From contig CAYXTP010000032.1 of assembly GCA_964467985.1 (NCBI GenBank), positions 1-6,696 of the forward strand: a DNA stretch of 6,696 nucleotides, given 5' to 3'. Numbering within the stretch: position 1 is the stretch's first letter; every line of letters begins with the position of its first letter. Of this stretch, positions 6,623-6,696 are shown piece after piece. The stretch is from GCA-2720975 sp964467985 (lineage in GTDB: Bacteria; Planctomycetota; UBA1135; GCA-002686595). Position numbers and translations under genes: made by a program. Under the pieces are notes generated by a model. It was not told the DNA's origin. It was given only the letters and a program-made list of their open reading frames with translations, and did not search any database.

Positions 6623-6696
6623 ATGGCTCGTCCGAGCGCTGGGACCTCTTGGCTGAGCCACGATCCGCACGGCGCCCAGGGCCTGGTTCACCGGGG

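Noticed and set aside
6623..6696. ATG at 6623 directly after the kinase stop, open to the window edge
   Set aside because: Only about 24 codons are visible, without a ribosome binding site or recognisable motif; it cannot be told from a chance open frame.

Overview
The window is GC-rich bacterial DNA in three parts, with all intact genes on the + strand: the tail of a respiratory (cytochrome c oxidase) cluster at 1-2741, about 1.2 kb of decayed DNA at 2742-4000, and one large membrane Ser/Thr kinase with a beta-propeller sensor-like domain at 4001-6622. Kinases of this build (HYEILGPLG...MGEVYRARD start, one membrane helix, PD40/TolB-like repeats) are very numerous in Acidobacteriota, in some Planctomycetota and in related soil and marine lineages. 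The oxidase gene style also fits these groups. I infer one of them but cannot choose between them.

Respiratory part. A partial small acidic protein of unknown function (SYGWVDR motif) ends at 205. It is followed by a caa3-type subunit II (coxB, 299-1225) with a complete CuA site and a C-terminal heme c domain. Sixteen bases later comes a subunit I homologue (coxA family, 1242-2741). Its reading frame is intact and it keeps the three heme-ligand histidines, but it lacks every CuB ligand: the histidine of HPEVY and the His-His pair are gone. It also lacks the cross-linked tyrosine, the key D- and K-channel residues and the Mg-site pair. By known chemistry it should not reduce O2 by the normal mechanism. 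Together with an intact electron-entry subunit II, it may be an electron-transfer or structural subunit, or act beside a second, catalytic subunit I encoded elsewhere. This is the most interesting signal in the window.

Decayed part. No coxC or further oxidase gene follows. The minus strand (2824-3180) carries a remnant of a TolB/PD40-type beta-propeller protein broken by an in-frame TAG. The plus strand (3540-3724) carries a TusA/SirA-type sulfur carrier that has lost its middle and changed frame. No intact gene is supported between 2742 and 4000.

Kinase part. An 873-residue RD-type Ser/Thr kinase with all catalytic motifs, one membrane helix and about twelve propeller-like repeats fills 4001-6622. 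The last 74 bases contain nothing I can assign.
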